This document shows positions 52,937 to 62,167 of a stretch of 64,000 nt of DNA, one piece after another. This stretch comes from Clostridium gelidum (GTDB lineage Bacteria; Bacillota; Clostridia; Clostridiales; Clostridiaceae), in the NCBI RefSeq assembly GCF_019977655.1, contig NZ_AP024849.1, forward strand, positions 2,885,001-2,949,000. Direction: 5' to 3'. Below the pieces are notes generated by a model, which saw only the letters and a program-made list of their open reading frames with translations, was not told the origin of the DNA and searched no databases. The stretch's first letter is position 1; each line of letters begins with the position of its first letter. The position numbers and the translations under genes were made by a program.

Positions 52937-53899
52937 TTGAAAAAATATGTTTTTAAGCGTTTAATACAAACTATTCCGGTATTAATCGGAATTTCAATTA
53001 TTGTATTTATGCTTGTGAATTTGCAGCCTGGAGACCCTTTTTCTTCTATGATGGATCCTAATCTTACAAAAGAAATGCAAGGAAAAATGTTGGAGGAACT
53101 AGGGTATAATGATCCAATTATAATTCAATACTTAAAGTGGTTATTACGCGTATTACAAGGAAACCTTGGATATTCAATTCAATTCAAGCAACCTGTTCTA
53201 AGTGTTATTTACAGTCGTTTAGGGAATACAGTGATTTTATCGTTATGTTCTTTGATAATTAGTATTGTAATAGCAATTCCATGTGGTGTAATAAGTGCTA
53301 CAAAACAACGTACTAAAACTGACTACATTGTTACAATTTTTGCTTTTATGGGATTATCAATTCCATCTTTTTTCTTCGGAATGCTTTTGATTAAAGTATT
53401 TTCTGTAGATTTAGGATGGCTTCCGATTTCAGGAATGGTAAGTACAGGTGTTACTTTAAGTGGCTTTGCATATGCATTTGATATTGCAAAGCATATGTTA
53501 TTACCAATGGTAGTTCTTGCACTAATGAATACAGCTAGTTTAATGCGTTATACTCGTTCTGATATGATTGAAGTCTTAAAAACTGATTACATACGTACAG
53601 CACGATCAAAAGGAGTTAAGAAAAGAAGTATTATTTATCAACATGCCTTAAAAAATGAATTATTACCTTTAATTACGGTAGTAACTATGCAGATACCTTC
53701 ACTATTATCTGGTGCCTTGCTTACAGAAACAATTTTTGTATGGCCAGGAATTGGAAGATTAAATTACAATGCTGTTATGAGTCGTGATTATCCACTTATT
53801 ATGGGAATAGTAATGATGGTTGCAGTAATAAGCTTACTCACTAATTTACTAGCAGACATACTTTATGCTGTTGTAGATAAACGTGTTGAATTTGATTAG
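52937..53899 (+). CDS. oppB: Peptide ABC transporter permease, OppB type
   Basis: 320-aa permease with six helices. The DppB/OppB N-terminus (KRLIQTIPVLIGISIIVF) and the EAA loop (YIRTARSKGVKKRSIIY) are clear. The start is a TTG at 52937 with GAGAG/GGAAGGA upstream. It pairs with OppC as the heterodimeric channel. Confidence 0.92.
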   Translation: MKKYVFKRLIQTIPVLIGISIIVFMLVNLQPGDPFSSMMDPNLTKEMQGKMLEELGYNDPIIIQYLKWLLRVLQGNLGYSIQFKQPVLSVIYSRLGNTVILSLCSLIISIVIAIPCGVISATKQRTKTDYIVTIFAFMGLSIPSFFFGMLLIKVFSVDLGWLPISGMVSTGVTLSGFAYAFDIAKHMLLPMVVLALMNTASLMRYTRSDMIEVLKTDYIRTARSKGVKKRSIIYQHALKNELLPLITVVTMQIPSLLSGALLTETIFVWPGIGRLNYNAVMSRDYPLIMGIVMMVAVISLLTNLLADILYAVVDKRVEFD

Positions 53900-53915
53900 A
53901 GGGGGGAAAACACAG

Positions 53916-54755
53916 TTGAAACATACAATTTTACATAGATTTCTAAAAAATAAGCTTGCTATGATTGGTTTTATTCTTCTGACTTTATTCATTTTGGCAG
54001 CTATATTTGCACCTATCTTAACAACTTATTTAAGAGATTCAATAGATTTAATGAACATAGAAAGCCGTCCTAATTTAAATCATATTCTTGGAACTGATGA
54101 ACTTGGTAGAGATGTATTTACAAGACTTTTATATGGCGGACGTGTTTCACTTGGAGTTGCTCTTAGTGCAACTATTATACAATTGGTTATTGGTGTTACC
54201 CTTGGCTGTATTAGTGGATTTTATGGAAAATGGATTGACAATGTGATTATGCGTATTGTTGATACTGTTATGTGTTTTCCGTTCTTTGTAATTGCAATTT
54301 CAATTTCAGCATTAATGGGGCCTAGCGTTTGGAATGTTATTTTAATTATTGGATTACTACAATGGACAGGGGTAGCTAGAATTGTACGTGCTGAGATTTT
54401 ATCTCTTAAGCAAAGTGAATTTATTGAAGCTGCACGTGCTATGGGATTTAGTAATTTTGAAATTATTCGTAAGCATTTACTACCGAATATATTATCGCCA
54501 GTTATTGTAAATGCTACATTAAGCGTTGCGCAAGGAATTTTAATGGAAGCTGGATTAAGCTTTTTAGGACTTGGTGTAAAACAACCAGAGCCAAGTTGGG
54601 GAAATATATTATCGGCTGCCCAAAGTATGCGTGTATTGCAATCTGAATGGTGGTTATGGATTCCAGCTGGATTATTGGTATTTTTATCAGTTTTATCAAT
54701 TAATTTTGTAGGAGATGGATTACGAGATGCTCTTGATCCCAAAATGAAGATTTAG
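53916..54755 (+). CDS. oppC: Peptide ABC transporter permease, OppC type
   Basis: 279-aa permease. LGTDELGRDVFTRLLYGGR is the OppC signature and FIEAARAMGFSNFEII the EAA loop. I chose the TTG at 53916 because GGGGGG lies 9 nt upstream, 16 nt after the oppB stop; a GTG at 53883 overlaps oppB and adds 11 residues. Its stop codon overlaps a half copy of the inverted-repeat element. Confidence 0.9.
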   Translation: MKHTILHRFLKNKLAMIGFILLTLFILAAIFAPILTTYLRDSIDLMNIESRPNLNHILGTDELGRDVFTRLLYGGRVSLGVALSATIIQLVIGVTLGCISGFYGKWIDNVIMRIVDTVMCFPFFVIAISISALMGPSVWNVILIIGLLQWTGVARIVRAEILSLKQSEFIEAARAMGFSNFEIIRKHLLPNILSPVIVNATLSVAQGILMEAGLSFLGLGVKQPEPSWGNILSAAQSMRVLQSEWWLWIPAGLLVFLSVLSINFVGDGLRDALDPKMKI

Positions 54756-54780
54756 GCATATTAAAGAAAATAACAAGTCA
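54754..54780. repeat. Half copy of the inverted-repeat element in the opp operon
   Basis: AGGCATATTAAAG followed by AATAACAAGTCA matches the left arm of the 15330 and 35593 elements. No right arm is seen, so it cannot form the terminator. It starts inside the oppC stop codon. Confidence 0.6.
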
Positions 54781-54824
54781 AGCATGTAATGTATATTTCA
54801 ATATGTCTTAGGAGGAGAACTATT

Positions 54825-55817
54825 ATGAATGAGAAAAATCTCTGTGTTAATAATATATCAGTTAGTTTTACTGGGGATAACGGAAAAGTAATTGCTGTAG
54901 ATGATGTAAGTTTTAATCTTGAAAAGGGTAAAATATTAGGAGTCATTGGAGAATCTGGTTGTGGTAAAAGCACATTAGCTTTATCTATTATGCAACTTTT
55001 ACCAGAGAAAATAAGTAAAATTGAACAGGGAGAGATTTTATTTAATGGAGATGATTTAAGCAAATTTGCAGAAGGAAAACTTGAAAATATTCGTGGAAAT
55101 GAAATTTCTATGATTTTCCAAGAACCAATGACCTCATTAAATCCACTTTTTAAAGTGGGAAGGCAAATCGGAGAGCCATTAAAAATACATAAACACCTTC
55201 ATGGAAGGGAACTTAAGGATAAAGTCATTGAGCTTCTTAAAACTGTACATATTCCAAATCCAGAAAAAATTTATGACGTTTATCCACATAGCTTGAGCGG
55301 AGGAATGCGTCAACGTGTAATGATTGCAATGGCTCTAAGCTGTGAGCCAGAAATTTTAATTGCCGATGAACCAACAACTGCTCTAGATGTAACTATTCAA
55401 TCGCAAATTTTATTTTTACTAAAAAAATTAAATAAGAAAGTTAATACATCAATTTTGTTTATTACTCATGATTTGTCAGTAGTAGCAGAGGTATGCGATG
55501 ACGTTATGGTATTGTATGCAGGCAAGGTAGTGGAACAAACTGATGTTTATGAATTATTTGATAATCCTAAGCATCCATATACAATTGGTTTATTAGAATC
55601 TCAACCTCATAGAGGTGAAAATGGGAAGCCGCTACCAAGCATTCAAGGAATAGTACCATCTTTTTCTAATATGCCAATAGGATGTCGTTTTAGTACTAGA
55701 TGTTCAAAGAAGTTCTGCGTGAAATGTGTAAATGAGCAGCCACCATTATTTAATATTAATGGTAATCATAAAGTGGCATGTTGGTTATATGATGAGGAGG
55801 CGAAAAAATTTGAGTGA
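54825..55817 (+). CDS. oppD: Peptide ABC transporter ATP-binding protein, OppD type
   Basis: 330-aa ATPase. Walker A GESGCGKST, ABC signature LSGGMRQR, Walker B ILIADEPTTALD and the C-terminal OppD/DppD Cys-containing region (CRFSTRCSKKFC). ATG 54825 has AGGAGGAG upstream; the frame from 54789 runs through the repeat fragment. The gene overlaps oppF by 8 nt. Confidence 0.93.
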   Translation: MNEKNLCVNNISVSFTGDNGKVIAVDDVSFNLEKGKILGVIGESGCGKSTLALSIMQLLPEKISKIEQGEILFNGDDLSKFAEGKLENIRGNEISMIFQEPMTSLNPLFKVGRQIGEPLKIHKHLHGRELKDKVIELLKTVHIPNPEKIYDVYPHSLSGGMRQRVMIAMALSCEPEILIADEPTTALDVTIQSQILFLLKKLNKKVNTSILFITHDLSVVAEVCDDVMVLYAGKVVEQTDVYELFDNPKHPYTIGLLESQPHRGENGKPLPSIQGIVPSFSNMPIGCRFSTRCSKKFCVKCVNEQPPLFNINGNHKVACWLYDEEAKKFE

Positions 55818-56796
55818 TGTGATTTTAAAGGTAGAACATCTTAAGAAAAAATATGTACTTGAAAAGACTTTTTTTGGTAAAGAAAAAGTTGTCTTAGATG
55901 CTGTAAATGATGTGTCATTTTCCATTGAAAAAGGAGAAAGCTTTGCTTTAGTAGGAGAATCTGGATGTGGTAAATCTACAATAGCTAGAAGTATTTTAAA
56001 ATTAATAGAAGCTGATGGTGGAAGTGTTGTATTTGAAGATAATACTTTATTTGATGTTGAAAATAAGCAATCCATTGGTAATAATGATATGTCAAAGCTT
56101 CGAAAGGATATGCAAATTATTTTCCAAGATCCCTTTGCAAGTTTGGATAAGAGAATGAAAATTGGGCAGATTGTAGCAGAAGGAATTGAAAAACATAAAT
56201 TGGCACAGGGGAAAGATGCGATTAAAATGGCAGAAGAATATCTACAGATTTGTGGTATAGATAAAGAGGCTGCAAATCGTTACCCACATGAATTTAGTGG
56301 TGGTCAGCGTCAAAGGATTGGAATTGCACGAGCTTTAGCAGTTTCGCCTAAATTTATAGTTGCAGATGAGCCTGTAGCAGCCTTAGATGTTTCAATTCAA
56401 GCACAGATTATAAATCTACTAAATGAATTAAAAGAAAGCTATTCATTAACTTTTTTATTTATATCTCATGATTTAGGTGTTGTAAAGTATTTCTGTGATA
56501 GAATTGCAGTAATGTATTTAGGAAGTATTGTGGAACTTGCAAAGAGAAAAGAATTGTTTGAAAATCCAATGCATCCATATACAAAAATGCTACTAGAATC
56601 TATACCCGTAAGTCATCCAAAATTACGAAAGAAAAGAGCTAGCATGGAAGAGTCAGAGATAGCTATTGAAGATAGCAAAACAGGCTGTAAGTTCTACAAC
56701 CGTTGCTCATATGCAAAAGAACGTTGCAGACATGAAGCTCCTGCTATTAGAGAAATTAGTAGCGGACATTTTCTAGCATGTCATTTCTATGATTAA
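55810..56796 (+). CDS. oppF: Peptide ABC transporter ATP-binding protein, OppF type
   Basis: 328-aa ATPase partner of OppD. Walker A GESGCGKST, signature FSGGQRQR, Walker B FIVADEPVAALD, and a C-terminal Cys region (CKFYNRCSYAKERC). The start is TTG 55810, with GAGGAGG 10 nt upstream inside oppD; the ATG at 55732 would be a spurious long extension. Confidence 0.92.
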   Translation: MSDVILKVEHLKKKYVLEKTFFGKEKVVLDAVNDVSFSIEKGESFALVGESGCGKSTIARSILKLIEADGGSVVFEDNTLFDVENKQSIGNNDMSKLRKDMQIIFQDPFASLDKRMKIGQIVAEGIEKHKLAQGKDAIKMAEEYLQICGIDKEAANRYPHEFSGGQRQRIGIARALAVSPKFIVADEPVAALDVSIQAQIINLLNELKESYSLTFLFISHDLGVVKYFCDRIAVMYLGSIVELAKRKELFENPMHPYTKMLLESIPVSHPKLRKKRASMEESEIAIEDSKTGCKFYNRCSYAKERCRHEAPAIREISSGHFLACHFYD

Positions 56797-56819
56797 TTTG
56801 AAGGAAAGGAATTTTTAAT

Positions 56820-57533
56820 ATGAAGCCTATTATCGGGATTACAACTTATATAAGGAAAGGGTCATTTAGGAGCTATTCACAAGTTGGATATGAATATATA
56901 GATAAAATTGAAAAGTCTGGAGGAATCCCATTGGAGATTCCAATATTACAGGACTTTACAATTGAAACGCTAAATCATTTAATGGATTCATTTGATGGTA
57001 TTATTTTTTCTGGTGGTGCAAATATAGACTCATTATGGTACGGTGAAGAGCCACTGGAAAAGCTAAGTATAGAAACTGAATTGCGTAACAACTTTGAGAG
57101 AGCCTTATTTTCTGTAGCAAAGAAAAAGAAAGTGCCGATTTTAGGAATTTGCAGAGGAAGTCAACTGATTAATGTTTTGCAGGGTGGAAGTCTATTTCAA
57201 AATATTGATATTCAAATGGATACGGAAATTGATCATGAAGGTGTAGACAAAAAGATAGAAGAAAAACAGCATGTTGTTTATTTGGAGAAAGATTCATTTC
57301 TTACTAAGATTTCCAATAAATCAAAAATTTCAGTAAATTCATTTCATGTTCAATGTATTAAAAAATTAGGTGAAAATCTAAGGGTTACAGCTAAAAGTGA
57401 AGATGGTATTGCAGAAGCAATAGAATATGAAGGTGGTTTTTTTATGCATGGTGTGCAGTGGCATCCAGAAGGATTAGAAGATCAATTACCGCTTTTTAAA
57501 GAATTTGTTAATGTTTGTTCGATTAACAAGTAA
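56820..57533 (+). CDS. Class I amidotransferase-like gamma-glutamyl hydrolase (C26)
   Basis: 237 aa, related to PuuD gamma-glutamyl-GABA hydrolase. The nucleophile is Cys in LGICRGSQLINV, and HGVQWHPEGL gives the His-Glu pair. It lies 23 nt after oppF with AAAGGAA upstream, so it is probably in the same operon. It may split gamma-glutamyl compounds brought in by the transporter, which would indicate that the ligand is a gamma-glutamyl peptide; that is inference from proximity. Confidence 0.85.
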   Translation: MKPIIGITTYIRKGSFRSYSQVGYEYIDKIEKSGGIPLEIPILQDFTIETLNHLMDSFDGIIFSGGANIDSLWYGEEPLEKLSIETELRNNFERALFSVAKKKKVPILGICRGSQLINVLQGGSLFQNIDIQMDTEIDHEGVDKKIEEKQHVVYLEKDSFLTKISNKSKISVNSFHVQCIKKLGENLRVTAKSEDGIAEAIEYEGGFFMHGVQWHPEGLEDQLPLFKEFVNVCSINK

Positions 57534-57667
57534 GATATGAATTTGATAGTTATACGTGAGAAAATAAATAGGAGTTAATATGTAATATATTTTCAATTAT
57601 TTATTTTTGCACATTTATATATGTATAATAGCAACAATAGTGTTATAATAAAATAATCTTCATTAAT

Positions 57668-57697
57668 GGCACATAAAAAAATAACTGTAAGTATGCC
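57668..57697. repeat. Decayed trace of the inverted-repeat element
   Basis: GGCACATAAAAAAATAAC matches the element left arm, and TATGCC closes it after a few bases, as if almost the whole core were lost. Confidence 0.35.
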
Positions 57698-57740
57698 TAG
57701 TAATTAATGATTAAATAAATTAGTAAAGTGAGAAACATGA

Positions 57741-58172
57741 ATGAGATTTGAAGGCTTAGAAAAAACAATAAATAAATTAGATAATGATATTGAGGCTTTA
57801 AGAAGAGTTAAACAATACTTATCAAACAAAGATGAAATAAGTGAAGTTAGTGATGAATTAAATAAGGAAAGACAAGTATATGCAGATGAGTTATATTTAG
57901 GTGATGCAGCAATTTATCCTGATTGCATAGAACTTATAACTGGATTATTAGATAAGGAAATAGGTAAGGAAGAACAATTGGAATTATTAGAAAAAATAAA
58001 AGAGATACACGGAAGAAAATCTCCAAATGTATCTAAGAAAAGTCATGGACTTAATGCATGGCTTAAATTCCTTGATGTTAACTGTGAGTGGGTTGAAAAT
58101 TCAAATACTGATTGGTCAACATTGATTATTAAAGGATACGTACCAAGAGTTAATAATTCAAGTAACAACTAA
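57741..58172 (+). CDS. Protein of unknown function
   Basis: 143 aa. The first 110 residues are charged and helical (likely coiled-coil at 1-50), followed by a short Trp-rich C-terminal segment (LNAWLKFLDVNCEWVE). I do not recognise the family. GTGAG is the only weak site before the ATG. A good terminator follows at 58189. Confidence 0.65.
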   Translation: MRFEGLEKTINKLDNDIEALRRVKQYLSNKDEISEVSDELNKERQVYADELYLGDAAIYPDCIELITGLLDKEIGKEEQLELLEKIKEIHGRKSPNVSKKSHGLNAWLKFLDVNCEWVENSNTDWSTLIIKGYVPRVNNSSNN

Positions 58173-58188
58173 ATATATATTATTAAAG

Positions 58189-58222
58189 ATGAGTTTTTGT
58201 GTTATGCAAAGGCTCATTTTTT
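58189..58222 (+). terminator. Terminator of the 57741 gene
   Basis: ATGAGTTTTTG pairs with CAAAGGCTCAT (11 bp with two G-T) across a short loop, followed by six T. Confidence 0.8.
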
Positions 58223-58249
58223 ATGTGCGAGGAAAGTATAGATTGTTAT

Positions 58250-59131
58250 TTACTTTCTTAAAAAATCTATAAGAGTTTTCGCCGCAATAGATAGATTGGA
58301 TGAATTTTTATAAATAACACCAATATATCTAGGAGGAATAGGAACTTCTAAAGGAAGCTCTACAAGAGTTCCATTTTCTAACTCATTATGTAGAAAATCT
58401 TTTATAACAGAAGTAATTCCAAGGCCAATTTTAGCACATTCAATTAAGAAATCCATATTACTAGCTTCAATATCTGGAATAATACTTAGATTTTGATTAG
58501 CAAAGTAATTATCAATAAATTCCCTTGTAGCATTAGGATTTTCTAAAAACATGAAAGATCCTTGTGTAAATATATCGTTTATAGATTTTGAATTTAAACT
58601 TTTTACATAGCTATTACTAGCAACTAAAATATCTTGTATTTCACAAAGTTTAATAAATTCAAGATCAACTTCCCTTGAAGTTGTTCCAATAATACCTAAA
58701 TCTAATTTTTCTTCCTGTACTAATTTTATTGTATCTAAAGTGGGCTTATTTATAATCTTAATTTTAAAATATGGATATTCTTTTATGAATTCTTGAAATT
58801 TAGGTAAGAAGTAACTTTTACCAATGGTTGTACTTACGCCTAAATTAATATTACCCATTTCTTTATTTTTTAATTTTTCTAAAATATTTTCGCCTAAACT
58901 AAATTCATCAAGGGCATTTTTTATATGATTATATAATATTTCTCCCTCTGGCGTTAGAGTTACTCCTTTAGAACTCCTTGAAAAAAGATTCACATTAAGA
59001 GAAGTTTCTAAGGTTTTAATAGATTTACTTACAGCAGGCTGTGAAACAAAAAGAACTTCAGCTGCTTTTGATATGTTTTTGCAGTTAGCAACTGTAAAAA
59101 AGACTTTATAAAGGTTTAAATCAATATTCAT
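58250..59131 (-). CDS. LysR family transcriptional regulator
   Basis: 293 aa. The N-terminal winged helix (VFFTVANCKNISKAAEVL, VSQPAVSKSIKTLE) and the C-terminal substrate-binding domain are both complete. The start is ATG 59131 on the minus strand with AGGAG 7 nt upstream; a start at 59158 is less likely. It is divergent from the ketopantoate-reductase-like gene and probably regulates it. Confidence 0.9.
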   Translation of the reverse strand: MNIDLNLYKVFFTVANCKNISKAAEVLFVSQPAVSKSIKTLETSLNVNLFSRSSKGVTLTPEGEILYNHIKNALDEFSLGENILEKLKNKEMGNINLGVSTTIGKSYFLPKFQEFIKEYPYFKIKIINKPTLDTIKLVQEEKLDLGIIGTTSREVDLEFIKLCEIQDILVASNSYVKSLNSKSINDIFTQGSFMFLENPNATREFIDNYFANQNLSIIPDIEASNMDFLIECAKIGLGITSVIKDFLHNELENGTLVELPLEVPIPPRYIGVIYKNSSNLSIAAKTLIDFLRK

Positions 59132-59272
59132 AATATAACTCCTACTTATAGTATTCATAACTAATATATATTTTCATTATACCTTAAGGAAGGTTAAAAT
59201 AGATATAAGTTAAAGAAAATATCTAAATGTTTAATTCTGTTTTAAAAATAAATAAGAAAGGAATGATATATT

Positions 59273-60196
59273 ATGAAAATTGGAATAATGGGAATCGGTG
59301 CTATTGGCGGATATATTAGTGCAATGCTTTGCAGACACAACGAAAATGTTTATATTATAGGAAAAGGTGAAACATTAAACATCATAAAGGATAAGGGAAT
59401 TACTTTAAAAAGTGAAGCAAATGGAAACTTTGTGGTCTTTCCAACGCTTATAACAGAAGACGCAAACGAAGCTGGAATTATGGATATTGTATTTGTGTGT
59501 GTAAAAGGATATTCATTAAAAGCAGCAGCTAGAGCTATTTCACCTATGGTTGATGATCATACATTAGTTGTTCCTATTATTAATGGAGTAAATGGAGGAA
59601 GCAAACTATATTCTTATTTAGGACGCGGTAAGGTAACGGAGGCCATAATGTATATTAGTTCTAAAATTGAAGCTAAGGGAGTTATAAAACATACTAGTAA
59701 AAACACCAAAATTGTTATATCATCAAATAAACATCGTCCTATTCAAAGGAGATATTTAGAAAGGGTTTATAACGTTCTAACTAAAGCAAATATTATGTGT
59801 GAAGTAAGAAAAGATGCAGAAGTTGCTGCATGGAATAATTATGTGTTTAATTGTGCATTTAATGTAACAGATTCTTATTATGATGTTAAAGTAAAAGGAA
59901 TATTAGAAGATAGGATGAAGTTTGAAACTTTCTGCAATGTTGCAAAAGAATGTGAAGAGGTTGGAAGGACTAAGGGAATTAATCTTCCAAAAAATATTTA
60001 TGAGAATTCAATTAATACTCTGAAAAGCTTATCCAAGAAGAGTATAAGTTCTATGCATAAAGATGTGGCTTCTGGAAAGAAATTTGAACTTGAATTATTC
60101 TGTGGTGAGTTATGCCGTATGGGAAAGGCTGTTGGAGTTCCAACACCTTATACTCAAAAAGCTTATGAAAAACTTAAAATATTACAACCTATGTAA
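59273..60196 (+). CDS. 2-Dehydropantoate 2-reductase family protein
   Basis: 307-aa NADPH-dependent reductase of the ApbA/PanE fold. GIGAIGGYISAML is the Rossmann nucleotide loop; the C-terminal helical domain with the conserved Lys and Asn/Glu positions follows. It may be a true ketopantoate reductase or a paralogue acting on another 2-oxo acid, as the LysR neighbour and the SDR remnant suggest. AAAGGAA precedes the ATG. Confidence 0.85.
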   Translation: MKIGIMGIGAIGGYISAMLCRHNENVYIIGKGETLNIIKDKGITLKSEANGNFVVFPTLITEDANEAGIMDIVFVCVKGYSLKAAARAISPMVDDHTLVVPIINGVNGGSKLYSYLGRGKVTEAIMYISSKIEAKGVIKHTSKNTKIVISSNKHRPIQRRYLERVYNVLTKANIMCEVRKDAEVAAWNNYVFNCAFNVTDSYYDVKVKGILEDRMKFETFCNVAKECEEVGRTKGINLPKNIYENSINTLKSLSKKSISSMHKDVASGKKFELELFCGELCRMGKAVGVPTPYTQKAYEKLKILQPM

Positions 60197-60361
60197 GAAA
60201 TCTAGAGTATAATAATAGCTTAACCATCATTTTTCCTGCATATGGTGAAGAATATGTATGGTAATATTCTGAAGAATAAATATGGTGAACAATATATAAA
60301 GTAGGTGAGAACTTTAGTGTGAGTTTAAGACTTGTGATATACTCTCTCGCTAAAGATAAGT

Positions 60362-60574
60362 ATGAATTTTAAAAATAAAGTTTGTGTAATTACTGGTGGG
60401 GCTTTAGGTATTGGAAGATGCTTGACACGTGAATTTGCAAGAAGTGGTGAAAAAGTTATTTTCATTGATAATGATAAAAAAGCAGGTGAGGAAAGTCTAA
60501 AGTATATTAAAAAAAAGGATGGAGACGATCTATTTTTTGTGGGAGATATTTCTGAAGAAAAGACTTTTTTATGA
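60362..60574 (+). pseudogene. Truncated short-chain dehydrogenase
   Basis: 70-aa N-terminal fragment of an SDR. TGGALGIGR is the NAD(P) loop and the beta-alpha-beta start is intact, but the frame ends in TGA just after the first Rossmann half; the catalytic Tyr-x3-Lys part is absent. The downstream sequence has no continuation in any frame I can see. Remnant, possibly from a deletion. Confidence 0.65.
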
Positions 60575-60708
60575 CATAGACCGTACTACTAATCTAACGT
60601 TTATATTTATAATACTTGAGAATTATAGATGTTTAATAGTCTTTTGAGAAAATATTTATAATTCTCAGTTTTATATAAGATTAAATTAGAAAGGATGTAT
60701 GTATAATT

Positions 60709-61068
60709 ATGAAATATGAAATTAAAGCTATATCAGTTGGAATCGCTGGTGGAATAGGTGCTGGATTAATTGGTATTGGCGGAGGAATTATCATGATTCC
60801 TTGTATGATATCATTTTTAGGAGTATCACAACATAAAGCACATGCTACGTCACTGGCAGCTATTGCGCCTCTTGCTGTAATGAGTGCTGCAGTTTATAGC
60901 AGTTATGGTAATTTAAATATTTATTTAGCTTGTGTGCTTGCTGTTGGAGGTGTAATAGGAGCATATATTGGTGCATCTCTAATGCCACATGTTAATGCAA
61001 CTATATTACAGCGCTTACTAGGTGTATTATGTATAATTATGGCAATAAAGATGGGAGTTGGTTTCTAA
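60709..61068 (+). CDS. TSUP (TauE/SafE) transporter, N-half
   Basis: 119 aa, four hydrophobic segments. GLIGIGGGIIMIP is the conserved TSUP motif of the first half. Sulfite exporter-family proteins are usually one chain of 240-270 aa; here the second half is a separate gene starting at the last base of the stop codon. Substrates in the family include sulfite, sulfonates and organic acids; nothing here decides among them. AAAGGA lies upstream. Confidence 0.82.
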   Translation: MKYEIKAISVGIAGGIGAGLIGIGGGIIMIPCMISFLGVSQHKAHATSLAAIAPLAVMSAAVYSSYGNLNIYLACVLAVGGVIGAYIGASLMPHVNATILQRLLGVLCIIMAIKMGVGF

Positions 61069-61481
61069 TGATGATTATAATATTTGGAATATTGATAGGT
61101 ATAATTACAGGTACTCTTAGTGGGTTATTAGGAATCGGTGGCGGTGCACTTATGGTTGTTCTTTGTACATCATTGCTGCATGTTTCTCAACATGTGGCCC
61201 AAGCTGCAGCATTGGCAGCTATTATTCCAACAGCCTTTGTAGGTGCAGCAAAACATCATAAAAATGGTTTGATAAATTATAAAGTTGGGATATATTTAGC
61301 TATTGGTGGTATTTTAGGAAGCTTTTTTGGAGCATCTATTGCTAATATACTTAATGAAGATATGTTACGTAAAATCTTTAGTTTATTTTTTGCAGTTATA
61401 GGCATTCAAGTATTGAGAACTTCATTTAAAGTAAATGTAAAGAAAAATGAAAATCATATTAATTTAGAGGAAAAAATCTGA
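61068..61481 (+). CDS. TSUP (TauE/SafE) transporter, C-half
   Basis: 137 aa with four hydrophobic segments and the second-half motif GLLGIGGGALMV. The ATG overlaps the upstream TAA (TAATG), so the two halves are coupled and presumably form one heterodimeric transporter. The longer frame from 61029 lies inside the upstream gene and is not used. Confidence 0.82.
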   Translation: MMIIIFGILIGIITGTLSGLLGIGGGALMVVLCTSLLHVSQHVAQAAALAAIIPTAFVGAAKHHKNGLINYKVGIYLAIGGILGSFFGASIANILNEDMLRKIFSLFFAVIGIQVLRTSFKVNVKKNENHINLEEKI

Positions 61482-61710
61482 TGACCTATTATGATAGAAA
61501 AATTTAGAGCTAATAGAGTATCAAAATATAAGTCAGAACCAAATGCAAATTAACACTAATACTTTGATACTTTGTAATTATTTCCATGTTAGATTTTATA
61601 GCTATTAAATTAGTAAATAAACTTATAAAATTTCCTGTATCATTATAATATTTATGGTAATGGGATGTGGAGAAATGAATTGGATAAGGAAATAAATAAT
61701 AGTTTAAAAT

Positions 61711-61747
61711 ATCGCACTATTCAAGAGATTGAATTTGCGGTTTTTTT
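61711..61747 (+). terminator. Terminator before the XRE-def unit
   Basis: ATCGCA pairs with TGCGGT and, inside, ATTCAA with TTGAAT around GAGA, followed by seven T. The 449-nt gap 61482-61930 otherwise holds a second weak hairpin at 61517-61571 and the promoter at 61867. Confidence 0.75.
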
Positions 61748-61860
61748 GATGCGTCATACTAATTTTACGTATTAAATTGTAAACATAAAAATTGTTATTT
61801 GAAAATTAAATAATATAGTATTCAAAAAGTTGTAACTTTGTAAATCATACATGATGTAAT

Positions 61861-61917
61861 GTTAACTTGACATGAAAATGGAATGCTAATATACTTATAT
61901 GTAAGGTAAACGTGACA
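61861..61917 (+). promoter_or_regulatory. Promoter and paired operator repeats of XRE-def
   Basis: A consensus SigA promoter: TTGACA (61867-61872), 17-nt spacer, TATACT (61890-61895). The direct repeats GTTAACTTGACA (61861-61872, over the -35) and GTAAACGTGACA (61906-61917, just after the likely start of transcription) agree at 10 of 12 positions. Their placement fits autoregulation by the XRE protein. Confidence 0.75.
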
Positions 61918-61930
61918 GGAGTGGGTGTTA

Positions 61931-62167
61931 ATGAAAAATAAATTAAAAGAATTTCGTGAATCTCTTGGATTAACGCAAGAACAACTGGGAGAGCTTGTCG
62001 GAGTGTCAAGACAAGCGATAAATTCAATTGAAACAGAAAAATATGAACCATCTATATGGTTAGCTTATGATATTTCGCGAATATGTCACTGTCCTATAGA
62101 AGAGGTTTTTCTTTTTGAACAGAGTGAAAGAAAATCAAGAGCACAATTAAGTAGAGGGGGCATTTAA
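61931..62167 (+). CDS. XRE family small regulator
   Basis: 78 aa. A Cro/CI-type helix-turn-helix (LKEFRESLGLTQEQLGELV, VSRQAINSIETEK) covers nearly the whole protein; this subtype (YgzD/YozG-like) is common in Firmicutes. AGGAG lies 9-10 nt before ATG 61931. Its stop is immediately followed by the peptide deformylase start. Confidence 0.88.
   Translation: MKNKLKEFRESLGLTQEQLGELVGVSRQAINSIETEKYEPSIWLAYDISRICHCPIEEVFLFEQSERKSRAQLSRGGI

Noticed and set aside
54221..54742. Minus-strand 173-aa frame opposite oppC
   Set aside because: The plus-strand OppC motifs are clear; this frame is a mirror artefact.
61665..61775. 36-codon ORF before the XRE gene
   Set aside because: It spans the 61711 terminator and has no convincing ribosome site.
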